Source of the DNA: JANQOH01 sp965201155 | Lineage (GTDB): Bacteria; Pseudomonadota; Alphaproteobacteria; UBA7887 | Assembly (NCBI GenBank): GCA_965201155.1 | Contig: OZ241752.1 | Location: 1 to 64,000, forward strand | Reading direction: 5' to 3' | DNA length: 64,000 bases | Part shown: positions 63,501 to 64,000 of the stretch, piece by piece | Layout of the letters: each line of letters begins with the position of its first letter | How positions within the stretch are numbered: the first letter of the stretch is position 1 | Program-made: the position numbers and the translations under genes | Notes under the pieces: model-generated | The model's database searches: none | Told to the model about the DNA's origin: nothing | What the model saw: only the letters and a program-made list of their open reading frames with translations

Positions 63501-64000
63501 TTCAACTCCACAAGCCGCGTAGCGCGTGCGCGTTTCTTGTGAAAACTGTCGGCCAGCTTGCGCAACCTGTCGAGTGTCGCGCCCAGTTCGACCAGACCGG
63601 CGCCGCCGGCAAACAGTAGTTCGCCAAGATTGCCTTCGCTGCGGAGAATGGCCTCGCCGCCCGCCTCAAGCGTGTCGTCGTCGAGGGAGAACATCGCCTT
63701 GTAGCTTTCGCGGTCCATGCCGCCGACCGCATTGGCGACAATCCCGTCGGCGACCGGCTGGTTGCCGCGGTCCAGCAGGCTGTGTTGCCGTCTCTTGACG
63801 CGGGCGAGATGGCGCACATCGCCGCCGATCTCCAGATCTGCCTCCACCCGCATGGCGTCATATCTGTGGATGAAACTGTAGGGTGTTCGGTGTTCGATTC
63901 CGAACAGCAGGTCGAGAAACGCGGTCAAAGCCGTTGATTTTCCTGCTTCATTCGGCCCATAGATGATGTGCAGGTCGGGGCCGCCGCGCCGCTGCCCGAA
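60509..64000 (-). CDS. YhaN-like SMC-type ATPase (5' end beyond the window)
   Basis: 1163 residues present; the frame is open to base 64000, so only the first few tens of residues are missing. Walker A IYGPNEAGKST lies near the visible N-terminus; long coiled coils fill ~100-1000 with a likely hinge in between; the C-terminal end has the ABC-type signature LSKGTRFQLYLALR and Walker B FIADDILETFD. This is the COG4717/YhaN family, Rad50/SbcC-like, normally paired with a YhaO-like nuclease that should lie just upstream, outside the window. Probable DNA repair role. Confidence 0.9.
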   Translation of the reverse strand, partial: FGQRRGGPDLHIIYGPNEAGKSTALTAFLDLLFGIEHRTPYSFIHRYDAMRVEADLEIGGDVRHLARVKRRQHSLLDRGNQPVADGIVANAVGGMDRESYKAMFSLDDDTLEAGGEAILRSEGNLGELLFAGGAGLVELGATLDRLRKLADSFHKKRARATRLVELKKGLGELRERKKALDVDAGEFTRRKLERDRTRADHDAACRERAELETRRDALQGRIHGLPWLAEIKRLRCELSGLADLPEVPEHWPAQLPSLMKRRPWLEAEVESLARERQGLAEKVAVLPDNTAILALQGRIEQLDIARSRHMAAEDDLPRRRTQFSEYEGKVAAIRQRLPQVPGDGPEALVIRSDAAGRLRELIDRRSRLDEQMMTAAAELRQAEEAEETARQVAEGFHAGGAEDQDCSGSAFDRLNATVEVARDDDAPHRLRQHTQARDTLSLRLGEQMAALQPRPDRAEALAAIRAPERGEIENWRNALQQAAAALQGLDRERAQLQAACEKLQGQITVLTAKGGVIDDAAAAELRTLRDEAWQQHRMVLDTESADAFERRMRQDDDATQSRFSHATDVAALRQAKTALRGCEAELVRNASERESADAQRQQVRAGVALVAADIAAAGVDGFPTDIGPDRLAGWFDRRAEILETLAEVRREDREAAQARADAAQHVKQLSAALTGALVPHDPRADLPVLIRIAFSAVAEERERRSEARNAQQHHERARADATRRRRECERLAGLDAEWRAAWADALSQCWLGKVEPVPDAPAMREILDEVRDLEAAAQERDGLADRITKMAQDQHEFAAELRELAGTLAEPFDERHAVAFYDTLKTRLHDAFRDREEGKELRGEIARNEKKMQQAKAQLDEIDAAAKVMFILFGVDSLTAVAERIRNSERRAAARAELADREAKLVDVTKMPSCEEAEAALAELDREALERDLAEIRGRIEDAGGRTNELYLTAQRAEDALRALGGDNAAAQIASEQRTLILEIEERAGEWLRLRLGINAAERALEVYREKHRSSMMERASQAFRTVSRGAYSRLEAQWTDRGEVLLGIDAQGRAKNASELSKGTRFQLYLALRVAGYREFAEQHGAVPFIADDILETFDDFRAEEAFRLFAEMAEVGQVVYLSHHRHLCRIAREVCPSASIHELPGPALATADITSLERRVS

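Noticed and set aside
1..64000. CRISPR array, rRNA operon, intact insertion sequence or integrase
   Set aside because: No regularly spaced repeats, rRNA-like sequence, transposase or integrase motif was found on either strand.

Overview
The window is almost entirely alphaproteobacterial chromosome. It is GC-rich, and it carries the alphaproteobacterial ntrB-ntrC-ntrY-ntrX-trkA-trkH block, a fused ispDF, a short (about 443 residue) prolyl-tRNA synthetase, and purQ-purL-bolA-grxD. The first ~4.5 kb is different: visibly lower GC, other codon use, frameshifted genes and short intergenic repeats. At ~4498-4516 two unrelated genes, each missing its 5' end, abut head to head. I read that point as a join between two genomes, most likely a chimeric metagenomic contig. 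The style of the left part recalls sponge-associated or other uncultured bacteria, but this is only an impression.

Left segment (1-~4512, all minus strand): a ParA-like ATPase C-terminus, then a DUF1156-type adenine DNA methyltransferase split by two homopolymer frameshifts, then the N-terminal 359 residues of a DUF499-type P-loop ATPase. A DUF1156 methylase beside a DUF499 ATPase is a pairing seen in defence or epigenetic loci (DISARM-like neighbourhoods); the rest of the locus lies beyond the left edge.

4.5-17.8 kb is an accessory catabolic region: a truncated PQQ alcohol dehydrogenase with the lanthanide-type Asp-Tyr-Asp site, its cytochrome c and a XoxJ-like periplasmic protein, then RraA-like aldolase, acyl-CoA-dehydrogenase-like flavoenzyme, LLM oxidoreductase, ketopantoate-reductase-like protein, quinone oxidoreductase, a Tat-exported IorAB-type molybdenum hydroxylase, a DUF1289 protein and a Baeyer-Villiger monooxygenase.

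17.8-36.7 kb is mainly housekeeping and regulation: tRNA-Pro(GGG), lysS, a NosR-like flavin/Fe-S membrane protein without nosZ in view, grxD-bolA, purL-purQ, trkH-trkA, the ntr two-component genes, and divergently ispDF-pgpA-cinA. A degenerate 666-base gap follows (C17 tract, secreted-protein remnant, antisense PIN-toxin remnant), then a Fic protein.

38.8-64 kb: a Gld-like ABC operon, a secreted metallo-beta-lactamase-fold hydrolase, lolC-lolD, proS, a tandem pair of duplicated envelope proteins, sppA-like protease, a TrmN6-like methyltransferase divergent from a polyprenyl diphosphate synthase, a second LLM oxidoreductase, an SDR, a DUF2325 coiled-coil protein behind a Fur-like box, rhodanese, dienelactone hydrolase, TauD-type dioxygenase, nfuA, nth, dapB and a large SMC-like YhaN-type ATPase that runs off the right edge. 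No CRISPR array, intact IS element or rRNA was seen.
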